The translations under genes were made by a program, and so were the position numbers. From Phyllobacterium chamaecytisi (GTDB lineage Bacteria > Pseudomonadota > Alphaproteobacteria > Rhizobiales > Rhizobiaceae), in contig NZ_JAIQWW010000015.1 of the NCBI RefSeq assembly GCF_020164455.1, positions 110,996-174,995 of the forward strand: a stretch of DNA of 64,000 nucleotides, written 5' to 3'. This document shows positions 34,854-43,895 of the stretch, piece by piece. Below the pieces are notes generated by a model that worked only from the letters and a program-made list of their open reading frames with translations, was not told the origin of the DNA and did not search any database. Within the stretch, counting starts at the first letter, position 1. Each line of letters opens with the position of its first letter.

Positions 34854-35713
34854 CGAAAACGGCACTTGTTACCGCGAGTTATGCGCCCGATTTTGAGCGC
34901 TGCAGATTGCTCTGCGAAACAATTGATCGTTTCGTCACCGGCTACACCAGGCACTATATTTTGGTCGAGCACCGCGACGTTGCACTGTTCAAGCAGCTGG
35001 AAAACCCGCGTCGTGTTGTGATCGACGAGAACGATCTGTTGCCCGGCTGGATCAGGCCGTTCCCCGATCCGAGCAATTTCGGTCGCCGCCGCATTTGGCT
35101 GTCGCCAAGGACGATGCCATTGCGCGGCTGGCACGTGCAGCAGTTTCGCCGTATCGCCATTGCATCACATGCCGATGAAGACGCCTTCTTCTACATCGAT
35201 TCCGATGTCGCTTTCCTGAAACCTTTCGATTGCGCCTCGGTCTGGCGTGGCAGCGATTTGCGGCTGTTTCGCCGCGATGGCGATTTGTTGCGTCCTGTGC
35301 CCGGCGATCAACTCATCTGGTCCGAACAGGCGGGGCAGGTACTTGGGCTCGTCCCGGTGAGCGCCGCAGGACACGACTATATCGGCACCTTGATAGCCTG
35401 GCGGCGAGACGCCTTGCTGACCATGTGCAATCATATCGAGAGGATCACCGGCCGCCATTGGATCGCGGCGATCGGGCGTTCCCGCCGGTTTTCCGAATGC
35501 ATGATCTATGGCCGCTATGCCGATGAAGTGCTGATGGCCGAAGGGCACTATCATGACGCCGCTGAATTCTGCCGGGTCTACTGGTTTGCGCCTGCGCCAA
35601 CGGACGCGGAGTTCCTTGCCTTTGTCGAAGCGATGACACCGGAACAGGTCGCGATCGGCATGCAATCCTTCATAGGCGACGATACGGCGCGCATCCGGAA
35701 ATTGTTAGCGTAG
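34850..35713 (+). CDS. DUF6492-like putative glycosyltransferase
   Basis: 287 residues. GT-A-like: TKTALVTASYAPDFERCRLL at the start, AFFYIDSDVAFLKPFD (the DSD metal site) and RRFSECMIYGRYADEVL. It resembles DUF6492-type proteins found in polysaccharide loci. ATG 34850 overlaps the upstream TGA by 4 bp. It faces the flippase gene, with 7 bp between the stops. Confidence 0.8.
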   Translation: MTKTALVTASYAPDFERCRLLCETIDRFVTGYTRHYILVEHRDVALFKQLENPRRVVIDENDLLPGWIRPFPDPSNFGRRRIWLSPRTMPLRGWHVQQFRRIAIASHADEDAFFYIDSDVAFLKPFDCASVWRGSDLRLFRRDGDLLRPVPGDQLIWSEQAGQVLGLVPVSAAGHDYIGTLIAWRRDALLTMCNHIERITGRHWIAAIGRSRRFSECMIYGRYADEVLMAEGHYHDAAEFCRVYWFAPAPTDAEFLAFVEAMTPEQVAIGMQSFIGDDTARIRKLLA

Positions 35714-35720
35714 CAAATTC

Positions 35721-36980
35721 TCACACGCGCCGCGCCGGCTTTTTTATAGCTCTATATGTGAGATATGCCGACAACAGATAAAGCACGGCGAACATGGCAT
35801 TCAGCCAGATCATCCAATCGTGGGTATCGAGAAACACGACAAGAATCCACGAAAGCAGTGCAGCCTTGGCGATGCCGAGCAAGGCCAGATTGAGCGCACG
35901 CCAGCCAGATTGGCCGCGCGCATAAAGGATTTCCGCTTGGTATTCGATGAGATTGCGCAGTCCCGGTACGAGCAGGACCAAGGGCAACAGCGAAACGACC
36001 GAAGCAACATTCGCTCCAAGCGCTCGCGGGAAAATGGTGAGGAAGATGGCAAGCGCCGCCAGTCCGAGTGTCGACACCAGAAATACGCCAAGCTCCAGCC
36101 CGCCTCGGATTTTGAGTGATTTCAGCATGTCCGGCGTTCGCATCAACTTCTGCACCAGCATCATGTTGAATGAGCGGACGGGAAGGGCGGTCAGATCGAC
36201 AAGCCGCATGATGATGGCATAGACACCCGCCGTCTGTGGTCCGCCGACTGCAAGCACCAGCAGCTTGTCCATTTCGGACTGGACGTAGAAGAGTACCTCG
36301 GCACCTGTGACGGCAAAAGAATCCGCCAGCCTGCGGCGGTAGAGTTTGGGAATAAGCCGCAGCCGCACACGCGGGTAGAAGAAGATGATTGCGACAAGAA
36401 GCGCAACGCCGTTCGCCCCCGCATACCACCAGCTCCATATTGCGAGGTTGGTCACGCTTGAGAACGCGAACAGCACTGCCGCTGCTGCCCGCAATGCCGT
36501 ACCGATAATAACCAGCAATGCTGCCCGGCCAAAGCGGTTCATACCGTTATTGACGATGACCACAACTTCCAGCGACCGCCAAAGCAATGCTTCTGCTGCG
36601 ACGATCACTGCAAAGGTGCCAAGCGCTAGGTCTGCACCGAAGAAGACCAGATGCATCAGATAGGCCGCAAGAATGAAGAACGGCAATGATACAACCACCG
36701 CCGCGAGAAAGCCGCCCGTATAGGCGCCAATCAGTTGCGGCTTCACGGTGGAAATCCGGTAAAGCGGTGAAACAAAGCCGAAGGAAACGAGGCGTGACAG
36801 CACGACACCGGTTGCTGATGCCGTGGCAAACAGACCGAACTCTGCGATCGAAAGTGTATTGGCAAGCGCAACGAAATAGGCGAGCGAAATGACAAGCCGT
36901 CCCGCCGAACCACTGATCACGGAGAAATAGTCGCGGATAAGCCCCGCATTGGCTTTCAGATGGCGTGCAACCAATTCCAT
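35721..36980 (-). CDS. Wzx-like polysaccharide flippase
   Basis: 419 residues with about twelve hydrophobic segments and the MOP-superfamily pattern (SLAYFVALANTLSIAEFGLF near the N-terminus, GLRNLIEYQAEILYARGQSG near the C-terminus). It would move undecaprenyl-linked repeat units across the inner membrane for the polymerase at 30489-31814. It starts divergently from the Wzc-like gene. Confidence 0.86.
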   Translation of the reverse strand: MELVARHLKANAGLIRDYFSVISGSAGRLVISLAYFVALANTLSIAEFGLFATASATGVVLSRLVSFGFVSPLYRISTVKPQLIGAYTGGFLAAVVVSLPFFILAAYLMHLVFFGADLALGTFAVIVAAEALLWRSLEVVVIVNNGMNRFGRAALLVIIGTALRAAAAVLFAFSSVTNLAIWSWWYAGANGVALLVAIIFFYPRVRLRLIPKLYRRRLADSFAVTGAEVLFYVQSEMDKLLVLAVGGPQTAGVYAIIMRLVDLTALPVRSFNMMLVQKLMRTPDMLKSLKIRGGLELGVFLVSTLGLAALAIFLTIFPRALGANVASVVSLLPLVLLVPGLRNLIEYQAEILYARGQSGWRALNLALLGIAKAALLSWILVVFLDTHDWMIWLNAMFAVLYLLSAYLTYRAIKKPARRV

Positions 36981-37229
36981 GTCCTGCCGGATATGCCTGA
37001 ATCAAGGCTGCGGGGAAAGCACTGCCTCAAGCGTGAATTCGCCGGATTTCTACATCAAAAGACTTAACGGCTTGTTTTAGCCGTTTTGAAACGTGGTATA
37101 GATGATGTCTAACCTAAGGGTGCTGATAATTAACGATTTATTTTCCATAGAACTTTAGGTTGAATTAACTGTGGTTGTGGTGCCGCAATTGAATCGCCTT
37201 GGTTGGGCGATCGTGGAGTTGAAGTGGGA
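36981..37229. promoter_or_regulatory. Divergent promoter region, flippase / Wzc-like gene
   Basis: 249 bp between two divergent starts. It includes an inverted repeat aacggct (37066-37072) with agccgtt (37079-37085) and an AT-rich tract at 37100-37170. No gene. Operator function of the repeat is inference. Confidence 0.4.
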
Positions 37230-39518
37230 ATGAGTAATCGCGAAAACGAGACGGCGAAGCGGCCGCGGCGCTCGCTTCTCTCGTTTGCCAGTCAGCCGGA
37301 ACCGGCGGGAGAGACTCATGTCGACCCCGAACCCTTAAGCACATCCATTCGCGGCGAGGATAATCTTGAGCACTATCACCGCATGCGCGCTTTGCGCTTG
37401 GCGGCCGGCAGCGAAATCTCGCAACCATCGTTGAGTGATATTCCCGAGGACCTCAGTTCCGAAGAAGCCGAGCAGGATGCGGTCAATCGCATGCGCGCCG
37501 ACATGGCCGCGATCAAGGCAGAGCTCAACCGCCGCGTCGATGCCGCCGAACAAATTACGCCACAGCGCGAAGAATCTTTGCCGTTGATTGAAAAACCAGT
37601 CCGTGCCGAGCCGGAAACTCCAATCGTCACTGCAAGATCCGAACCCGAGCCAACAGAACAGTTTCAGGAAAAGTGGGAACCGGGTTTCCGTCCGGAAAAC
37701 AAAGAGCTAGAGCCGGACCCTGAACCTGTTGTCACACCGGTTCCGGTGCGCCGGCCGGCTCCGCGCAAAGTGGACGTACAGCCGGTCGAATATCAAAGCG
37801 ATGAATGGCGGCCACTCGTTGACCCGCGTATCGTTATCAATCGCGTTGGCCGTTCCAAGGGATTGATTGTCGCAACAACAATCATCGGCACGCTCCTTGG
37901 CGTTGGCTATGCGATGACATTGCCGAAGCTTTACGCGTCGACCGTTGAAGTGCTTGTCGATCCGCGCGATCTCAAGATCGTCGACAAGGAGATTTCGTCG
38001 AGCCAGCTGCCCGTCGACGCTTCGCTAGCCATCGCCGAAAGCCAATTGCGCGTCATTCAGTCGAGCAGCGTGTTGACCAAGGTGATCGATCGCACAGGAC
38101 TTGCCAAGGATCCGGAATTCAATGGCGACCTTAAGGAGCGAGGTCTTTTAGCTTCAATCCAGGATCTGTTTTCTACCGATAGCACGCCGGATGAGACAAC
38201 GCGTGAAACCGTTCTCTTGCGCAATCTCTACGACCATCTTGAGGTGGAGCGGAGCACAAAGAATTTCATCTTCAATATCACTGTGAAATCAAGGGATCCG
38301 CAGAAGGCGGCCTTGATTGCCAATACCGTATCCGATGTTTTCCGCGAGGAGCAGGGCAATATCCAGTCCGATACTGCAAGGCAGGCCACTGAGTCGCTGA
38401 CAGCGCGTCTCAATGACCTGCGCGCAGGCGTTCAGGACGCCGAGAATGCCGTGCAGAAGTTCAAGGCAGAAAATGACCTTGTCGACGTACAGGGCAGGTT
38501 GATCAGCGATGATGAAATCACGCGCACGAATGATGAACTCACGCAGGCGCGCAACCAGACGATCCGGCTAAAGGCGCAGGCCGACTCTATCCGCAATACT
38601 TCCGTCGAAGGCGTGCTCGGCAACACGCTGCCGGAAGAATTCCGCTCGGGTGTCATCGTCGCCCTTCGCTCGCAATACGGGGCACTGAAGCAACAGGCGG
38701 ACGGCCTCGCTACCAAGCTTGGACCACGCCACCCGCAGCTTATTCAAGCCCAGTCCCAAGCGACCGGTGTCCGCAACGAAATCCGTAACGAGCTCGGCCG
38801 TATAGCGTCCTCGGTGCAGGTGGAACTACAGCGTGCCACCCAGCAGGAACAGGACCTGTCATCACGGCTGGCACAGCTGAAAGCGCGTACCGCCAACAAC
38901 AACGAGGACATGGTCAAGCTGCGCGAGCTCGAACGTGAAGTCACCGCCAAGCGCGAAGTCTACGAAGCCTTCCTGTTGCGCGCGAAAGAAACTGGCGAAC
39001 TCGAAGGCATGAACACAACGAATATCCGCGTCATTTCCCCGGCGCGTCCGGCGCTTGAAAGCACGGGCGGTTCGCGCAAGCTCGTTGCAATTGGCGGCCT
39101 GCTCGGCGGGCTTTCGACCGGTCTCGGCATTGCCGTGTTGCTCGGCATGATCGAAAGCTTCCGCGCTGGAAATCGCGCGCCTGTTTATGCCGAGGATGAA
39201 CCGCCCGCCGATCCGGTGCCGCCATCCGGAACGAGGCGTACCGTTTTGCCCGAAAGCACTAGCCCTGCGACCGCAGTACCTTCTGAATCTCGGCTTGGCG
39301 CAGCAATCCGTCGTGCGCAAACGCGGGCCATGGTGTCTGACACAGCTGAATTCGAGAACTCACCGCATTCCGCCGATGACGAGGCCGCGATTGCCGAGTT
39401 TCTCTACGAGCATGCTGACGCGCTGATCGAGCCACGCCATCATGACAATTCGAACATCGAGGAAATGTTGGCCGAGATCGCCGCGTTGCGCGAAGTCCTG
39501 CGTTTGCGCGCCGGCTGA
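37230..39518 (+). CDS. Wzc/ExoP-like polysaccharide co-polymerase lacking a kinase domain
   Basis: 762 residues. Residues 1-190 form a charged, Pro/Glu-rich cytoplasmic tail. A first membrane helix (LIVATTIIGTLLGVGYAMTL, about 213-235) is followed by a Wzz domain (YASTVEVLVDPRDLKIVDKE). Long periplasmic coiled coils (ARQATESLTARLNDLRAGVQ onward) come next, then a second helix (LVAIGGLLGGLSTGLGIAVL, about 610-632) and a cytoplasmic tail. No Walker A or Tyr-rich cluster of a BY-kinase is present. Residues 143-156 are encoded by a copy of a dispersed palindromic repeat. It should set chain length and export of the polymer made by the adjacent genes. ATG 37230 is chosen over an upstream non-ATG frame opening at 37203. 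Confidence 0.88.
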   Translation: MSNRENETAKRPRRSLLSFASQPEPAGETHVDPEPLSTSIRGEDNLEHYHRMRALRLAAGSEISQPSLSDIPEDLSSEEAEQDAVNRMRADMAAIKAELNRRVDAAEQITPQREESLPLIEKPVRAEPETPIVTARSEPEPTEQFQEKWEPGFRPENKELEPDPEPVVTPVPVRRPAPRKVDVQPVEYQSDEWRPLVDPRIVINRVGRSKGLIVATTIIGTLLGVGYAMTLPKLYASTVEVLVDPRDLKIVDKEISSSQLPVDASLAIAESQLRVIQSSSVLTKVIDRTGLAKDPEFNGDLKERGLLASIQDLFSTDSTPDETTRETVLLRNLYDHLEVERSTKNFIFNITVKSRDPQKAALIANTVSDVFREEQGNIQSDTARQATESLTARLNDLRAGVQDAENAVQKFKAENDLVDVQGRLISDDEITRTNDELTQARNQTIRLKAQADSIRNTSVEGVLGNTLPEEFRSGVIVALRSQYGALKQQADGLATKLGPRHPQLIQAQSQATGVRNEIRNELGRIASSVQVELQRATQQEQDLSSRLAQLKARTANNNEDMVKLRELEREVTAKREVYEAFLLRAKETGELEGMNTTNIRVISPARPALESTGGSRKLVAIGGLLGGLSTGLGIAVLLGMIESFRAGNRAPVYAEDEPPADPVPPSGTRRTVLPESTSPATAVPSESRLGAAIRRAQTRAMVSDTAEFENSPHSADDEAAIAEFLYEHADALIEPRHHDNSNIEEMLAEIAALREVLRLRAG
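37656..37697 (+). repeat. Intragenic copy of the 61-bp palindromic repeat
   Basis: About 42 bp inside the Wzc-like gene match the tandem repeat at 51389-51510. The 18 bases aggaaaagtgggaaccgg and the 13 bases tttccgtccggaa are identical, and only about four of 42 positions differ. The copy is translated in frame as EQFQEKWEPGFRPE (residues 143-156). Confidence 0.85.
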
Positions 39519-39522
39519 GTTC

Positions 39523-39700
39523 TTATCTCCCCCCTTGCGGGGGAGAACGCGATTTCAGCATCTTAGCCCTTGCTAAGTGCTAGAAATCGCAAGAGAGGGG
39601 ATTTGCTTCACTGAACTACCCCCTCACTTGGATTTTCTAAGAATTTAGCGAAGGGGCTAAACTCAAGAAAATCCTTTCTCTCCCACAAGGGGAGAGATAA
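39523..39700. repeat. 178-bp element with 25-bp inverted ends and nested hairpins
   Basis: The left end ttatctcccccc-ttgcggg (39523-39547) and right end (39676-39700) are inverted copies with three mismatches in 25. Inside are a hairpin at about 39550-39590 (cgatttcagca / tgct-agaaatcg) and another at about 39630-39675 (ggattttct / agaaaatcc). No gene. It resembles the small mosaic palindromic elements common between rhizobial genes. It separates the convergent Wzc-like and sarcosine-oxidase-like genes. Confidence 0.82.
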
Positions 39701-39723
39701 CGCGGCATGGGCTGGTGCGGCTT

Positions 39724-40977
39724 TTAATGCAATCTTGGTGTCGGGCCTTGCCCTTTGTCATCAATGACGTAGCCGCGATAAAACCGGTCCAGTGTAAAGG
39801 GTGCAGACAGCGGATGCGGCTCATCCTTGGCGATTGTCCAGGCGAAGCATTTTCCTGAGATCGGCGTCGCCTTGAAGCCGCCATAGCACCAGCCAGTGTT
39901 GAGATACATGCCCGGCAGCGGGCCCGTCGTGATGATCGGCGAGCCGTCCATGGTCATGTCCATGATCCCGCCCCACGAGCGCAGCAGCTTGACGCGCGCC
40001 AGCGCCGGGATGAGCGCAACGAATTCGCTCATCACATCCTCCACCACCGGCAGGTTGCCCCGCTGCGCGTAGGAATTATAGCCGTCGATATCGCCGCCAA
40101 AAACAAGGCCACCCTTGTCGGACTGGCTGAAATAGAGATGCCCGCCGCCGAACGTCGCCACTGTATCGACCACAGGCTTCAGCGCTTCCGAGACGAAGGC
40201 CTGCAGCACATGCGATTCAAGTGGCAGGCGATCGATACCGGCGCGCCGCATGAGCTCGCTGGTGTGTCCGGCGACGGCACAGCCCACTTTCTTGGCCTTG
40301 ATCGGCCCGCGTGTTGTCATGACGCCTGTGACGGTGTCGCCGTCCTTCAGGAAACTGGTGACCTCGCAATTCTCGATAATATCGACGCCGAGCTGGTCAG
40401 CGGCCCGTGCGTAACCCCATACGACCGCATCGTGCCGAGCCGTTCCGGCACTACGCTGCATCAAACCGCCAAGAATGGGAAAGCGCGTGTTACTGCTGAT
40501 GTCCAGCCCGGGGATGAGTTTCTTGATTTGCTGCGGATTCATCAATTCGCAGTCAATGCCGTTGAGCCGCATCTGGTTGCCGCGCCGCGCATAGACATCG
40601 AGCTGCGGTAGCGTGTGGGCAAGATTAACTACGCCGCGCTGCGAGAACATCACGTTGTAGTTGAGGTCGTGGGACATGGTTTCCCATAGTTTCATCGACG
40701 CTTCGTAGAAATGCTGGTTCTCTGAAAGAAGATAGTTGGAGCGGATGGCTGTGGTGTTACGGCCAATATTTCCGGATCCGAGCCAGCCCTTTTCAACGAC
40801 AGCGATATTGCGCATGCCGTGTTCCTTGGCCAGATAGTAGGCGGTAGCAAGCCCATGGCCGCCCCCGATGATCACCACGTCATAGGCTGGTTTCGGATCG
40901 GGCTTGCGCCAGGCGGGTTTCCAGTCCTTGTTGCCGTTGAGAGCATTTTTCAAAAGGCTGAAAGCTGAATAGCGCAT
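39724..40977 (-). CDS. Sarcosine oxidase beta subunit-like FAD oxidoreductase
   Basis: 417 residues, the length of SoxB. It begins MRYSAFSLLKNALNGNKDWK and has the FAD-binding YDVVIIGGGHGLATAYYLA, GSGNIGRNTTAIRSNYLLSE and HDAVVWGYARAADQLGVDII. The C-terminal LNTGWCYGGFKATPISGK matches heterotetrameric sarcosine oxidase beta, which demethylates sarcosine and passes C1 units to tetrahydrofolate. Start ATG 40977 is chosen because the frame upstream to 41178 runs through a dispersed repeat. No soxD, soxA or soxG is adjacent, which is unusual. Confidence 0.87.
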   Translation of the reverse strand: MRYSAFSLLKNALNGNKDWKPAWRKPDPKPAYDVVIIGGGHGLATAYYLAKEHGMRNIAVVEKGWLGSGNIGRNTTAIRSNYLLSENQHFYEASMKLWETMSHDLNYNVMFSQRGVVNLAHTLPQLDVYARRGNQMRLNGIDCELMNPQQIKKLIPGLDISSNTRFPILGGLMQRSAGTARHDAVVWGYARAADQLGVDIIENCEVTSFLKDGDTVTGVMTTRGPIKAKKVGCAVAGHTSELMRRAGIDRLPLESHVLQAFVSEALKPVVDTVATFGGGHLYFSQSDKGGLVFGGDIDGYNSYAQRGNLPVVEDVMSEFVALIPALARVKLLRSWGGIMDMTMDGSPIITTGPLPGMYLNTGWCYGGFKATPISGKCFAWTIAKDEPHPLSAPFTLDRFYRGYVIDDKGQGPTPRLH

Positions 40978-41043
40978 CATGAATTCCGGATTCGAATAAG
41001 ATTTCGCGATCATGCTTGGATTCATCGCGTTCGCCAAGCCCTG

Positions 41044-41187
41044 AGAGCCCGTTTGGAAAGTCGCTGCGGTGAGGCATATGGCGTGGTTTTCGAGAACCGG
41101 AGCGCAGCGTACATAAAGTACGTGAGCACCGGAAGCGCAGAAAATCGCGTCAGATGACCGCCGTAGTAGATTTTCCACATGGGCTCT
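41044..41187. repeat. 143-bp palindromic element, copy A
   Basis: Begins agagcccgtttggaaa and ends with a partly degraded complement (ttttccacatgggctct). It aligns nearly base for base with 53928-54070. The middle carries gagaaccggagcgcagcg and acgtgagcaccggaagcgc, which are partly complementary. It sits between the SoxB-like start and folD and generates false N-terminal extensions for both. Confidence 0.88.
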
Positions 41188-41319
41188 GAGCGTCGTATCA
41201 TCGCATTGCTCTATAGAGACGCTTTCGCTATTGCGTCAGTGAACGCCGTTATGGCGGTATTGTTGGCGCGTAAAATCAACAGAATGGCGCTCAAAACCGT
41301 GAACTTCCAGGAGCAGCAC

Positions 41320-42219
41320 ATGGCAGTGACGATCAATGGCAAGGAAATTGCCGAGGATGTGGTTTCGAAGGTCAAAGCTTCTGCCGCCGATCTGATCGAA
41401 ACCAGCGGGATCACACCCGGCATCGCCGTTGTTATCGTTGGCGAAGACCCGGCCAGTCAGGTCTATGTTGCGTCAAAGGGCAGGAAGGCGCGTGAATGCG
41501 GCTTTCACTCCGTCCAATATACTCTGTCGGAGGATACTTCAGAGGACGAGCTCGTCGCGCTGGTTGAAAAACTCAATGCCGATCAGCTGATCCATGGCAT
41601 CCTCGTCCAGCTTCCTTTGCCGAAGCACATCGATTCCGGCCGCATCATCCAGACCATCTCGCCGGACAAGGATGTTGACGGCTTCCATTTCGTCAATGTC
41701 GGCAAGCTGGGCACCGGCGAAATCGAGACGGCTTTCGTACCCTGCACCCCGGCCGGGTCGATGCTGTTGATCGAGCGTATCCTGGGACGTGATCTTTCCG
41801 GCCTCAACGCGGTGGTCATTGGCCGTTCAAACATCGTCGGCAAGCCGATGTTCAACCTTTTGCTCGCCCACAATGCCACAGTTACCATTGCGCATAGCAA
41901 GACCAAGGATCTCTCCGCCCTTTGCCGGACAGCCGATATTCTGGTTGCTGCCGTCGGCAGGCCGCAAATGGTCAAGGCCGATTGGGTCAAGCCCGGCGCA
42001 ACGGTTATCGATGTCGGTATCAACCGCATTCCAGCTCCCGAAAAGGGCGAGGGAAAGACCCGCCTCGTTGGTGACGTGGACTTCGCTGACGTGTCAACGG
42101 TCGCTGGTGCGGTTACGCCAGTTCCGGGGGGCGTTGGGCCCATGACCATCGCCATGTTGATGGCCAACACGCTTGTCGCCGCCTATCGCTCGATCGGCGA
42201 AGTGCCGCCGCGCTTCTGA
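41320..42219 (+). CDS. folD: FolD, methylene-THF dehydrogenase/cyclohydrolase
   Basis: 299-residue bifunctional enzyme interconverting 5,10-methylene- and 10-formyl-tetrahydrofolate. Catalytic Lys in [14 protein letters not shown], then [66 protein letters not shown] and [23 protein letters not shown] 41320 has AGGAGC upstream. It could process C1 units from the SoxB-like enzyme next door. Confidence 0.96.
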   Translation: MAVTINGKEIAEDVVSKVKASAADLIETSGITPGIAVVIVGEDPASQVYVASKGRKARECGFHSVQYTLSEDTSEDELVALVEKLNADQLIHGILVQLPLPKHIDSGRIIQTISPDKDVDGFHFVNVGKLGTGEIETAFVPCTPAGSMLLIERILGRDLSGLNAVVIGRSNIVGKPMFNLLLAHNATVTIAHSKTKDLSALCRTADILVAAVGRPQMVKADWVKPGATVIDVGINRIPAPEKGEGKTRLVGDVDFADVSTVAGAVTPVPGGVGPMTIAMLMANTLVAAYRSIGEVPPRF

Positions 42220-42257
42220 TCCATTTGCTCTTACAGGGAATCCGGTTAGAACAACGC

Positions 42258-43220
42258 ATGCCAGAAGCCCTCAAAGTCACCAGAACCTTTGCCTTTCTGC
42301 TCGTCGACAGATTCCCGATGTTCAGCCTCGCGGCGGCTATCGATACCATGCGCACGGCCAACCGCATGTCGGAGGAGGCGTTCTATTCATGGACTACCGT
42401 TTCCGCCAATGGTGCAGCGGTAACAGCTTCGAATGGACTGCAGATCAATGTGCAATATGCGCTGGCGGATTTGCCCAGCGCCGACATCACCTTCATTTGT
42501 GCCGGGATGACGACTGAGTTTGAGGACAAGGCCAAGGTCATCGCCACCTTGCGCACCCTGGGACGCCGCGGCGCCGTGCTCGGCGGACTGAATGTAGGCA
42601 GTTACATTCTGGCGGAGGCGGGGCAGCTGGAAGGTCATCGCTGCACCATACACTGGGAAAATCGCGCCGGCTTTCAGGAGCGGTTTCCACAGATCGAGTG
42701 CACCGGCAATGTCTTCGAAATCGACCGAAAGCGCTACACGTGCGCCGGAGGCACGACTTCGATAGATTTGATGCTGGAGATCATCAAGCAGGACTTCAGC
42801 CCGGCGCTTGCCAATGAAGTGGCGAACCAGTTCCATCACGAACGCATCCGCTCGCAGACCGACCGCCAGCGTGTCGGCCCCGAACGTGATCTCACCGGCA
42901 AATCGGAAAAGTTGCGCAAGATCGTCGAGCTCATGGCGGACAATCTCGAACAACCGAAATCCGCAGTGCGACTGGCCAAGGCCGTTGGCCTGTCGGTCCG
43001 GCAGGTGGAGCGGTTGTTCCTGCGCCATCTCAACATGACGCCGGGGCGTTATTATATGAGCCTGCGCCTCGAGCGGGCGCGTGAACTGTTGCGCCAGACC
43101 CATTCGCCTATCCTGGACGTGGCGCTGGCGACGGGTTTCACGTCGCATTCCTATTTCGCCCAGAGTTATCGTGCGCAGTTCGGCCGCTCACCCTCCGACG
43201 AGCGCCGCACAACCTATTGA
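42258..43220 (+). CDS. GlxA-family AraC regulator (GbdR-like)
   Basis: 320 residues: an N-terminal DJ-1/PfpI-like domain (RTFAFLLVDRFPMFSLAAAI to about residue 190, with ITFICAGMT and the elbow region GGLNVGSYILAEAGQL) and a C-terminal AraC helix-turn-helix pair (AVRLAKAVGLSVRQVERLFL, LDVALATGFTSHSYFAQSYR). This layout is that of GbdR, the glycine-betaine/dimethylglycine activator. The neighbours (SoxB-like, folD) fit regulation of betaine or sarcosine use. Its last 7 bp overlap the convergent vapC. Confidence 0.9.
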   Translation: MPEALKVTRTFAFLLVDRFPMFSLAAAIDTMRTANRMSEEAFYSWTTVSANGAAVTASNGLQINVQYALADLPSADITFICAGMTTEFEDKAKVIATLRTLGRRGAVLGGLNVGSYILAEAGQLEGHRCTIHWENRAGFQERFPQIECTGNVFEIDRKRYTCAGGTTSIDLMLEIIKQDFSPALANEVANQFHHERIRSQTDRQRVGPERDLTGKSEKLRKIVELMADNLEQPKSAVRLAKAVGLSVRQVERLFLRHLNMTPGRYYMSLRLERARELLRQTHSPILDVALATGFTSHSYFAQSYRAQFGRSPSDERRTTY

Positions 43221-43645
43221 TCCTTGGCGGGGCCGATGGCTTCGAGATCGGTGAGGGCAAAGCCGGCATCTTTGGTCAGGATCGGTGCTCGATGGGATTT
43301 TGCCGAGGCATAGTGGAAGCAATCCGCAAGGTTCAGCGCGCTATTGCGATTGTCGGCTGGGTACTGGTGTCTCCCATAACGCTCGAATGCTTGTAACGCG
43401 AATGACAGGTCGTCATTTGAGATGGCAACAACCTCGATACTCGTTTCATTGATAAATGCTGTTACCAGCGATTGAGCTTGCGACATGGCGATGCCCTTCT
43501 TGCCGAAGAGGGCAGCAGTGGTTTCCCATACCGCTATAACCGATGTGATGAGCTGGGAGTCTGTATCTTCAAGGTGCCCCGCATACGTTTCCGCCCCGGG
43601 CTCTTTCAGCAGGATAGCCACCATAACCGATGCATCAACAAACAT
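43214..43645 (-). CDS. VapC-type PIN-domain toxin
   Basis: 143-residue PIN-domain ribonuclease. Acidic residues expected at the Mg2+ site are visible in MFVDASVMVAILLKEPGAET (Asp4), SVIAVWETTAALFG, NLADCFHYASAKSH and ILTKDAGFALTDLE. Such toxins cleave tRNA or rRNA. The gene shares one base with the upstream antitoxin stop (vapB ends at 43645). Confidence 0.92.
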   Translation of the reverse strand: MFVDASVMVAILLKEPGAETYAGHLEDTDSQLITSVIAVWETTAALFGKKGIAMSQAQSLVTAFINETSIEVVAISNDDLSFALQAFERYGRHQYPADNRNSALNLADCFHYASAKSHRAPILTKDAGFALTDLEAIGPAKDQ

Positions 43646-43887
43646 TAATAATCGCCGCTGAGTTCGTCAAAAAATGCCTTGTCGATGACAACACCTTCCC
43701 TGTCAGGGTAGGCCGCTATCTTGTCCTGTATCACTTTTATACGCTCTAAAAGCGGGACTTCCTTGTCGGTTAGCCGCAATTCCTTTTCCAGCGCAAGTTT
43801 TACGGCTTCAGTTTTGGTAATATGTTTGCGAGCCGCCAGCTTTGCCGCGAGCTGGTTCACTTCCTCGTTGCGAATATTCAGTGGCAT
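43645..43887 (-). CDS. VapB-type antitoxin (Rv0623/PSK family)
   Basis: 80 residues. The N-terminal ribbon-helix-helix-like part MPLNIRNEEVNQLAAKLAAR, then KTEAVKLALEKEL, fits the PSK/Rv0623-like antitoxin family that pairs with PIN toxins. The C-terminal part (IDKAFFDELSGDY) would wrap the toxin. ATG 43887 lies just downstream of a perfect 15-bp inverted repeat that is the likely autoregulatory operator. Confidence 0.9.
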   Translation of the reverse strand: MPLNIRNEEVNQLAAKLAARKHITKTEAVKLALEKELRLTDKEVPLLERIKVIQDKIAAYPDREGVVIDKAFFDELSGDY

Positions 43888-43895
43888 GACAAACC

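Noticed and set aside
40978..41178. N-terminal extension of the SoxB-like frame
   Set aside because: The extension is the translation of the 143-bp dispersed element; SoxB proteins start at MRYSAF.
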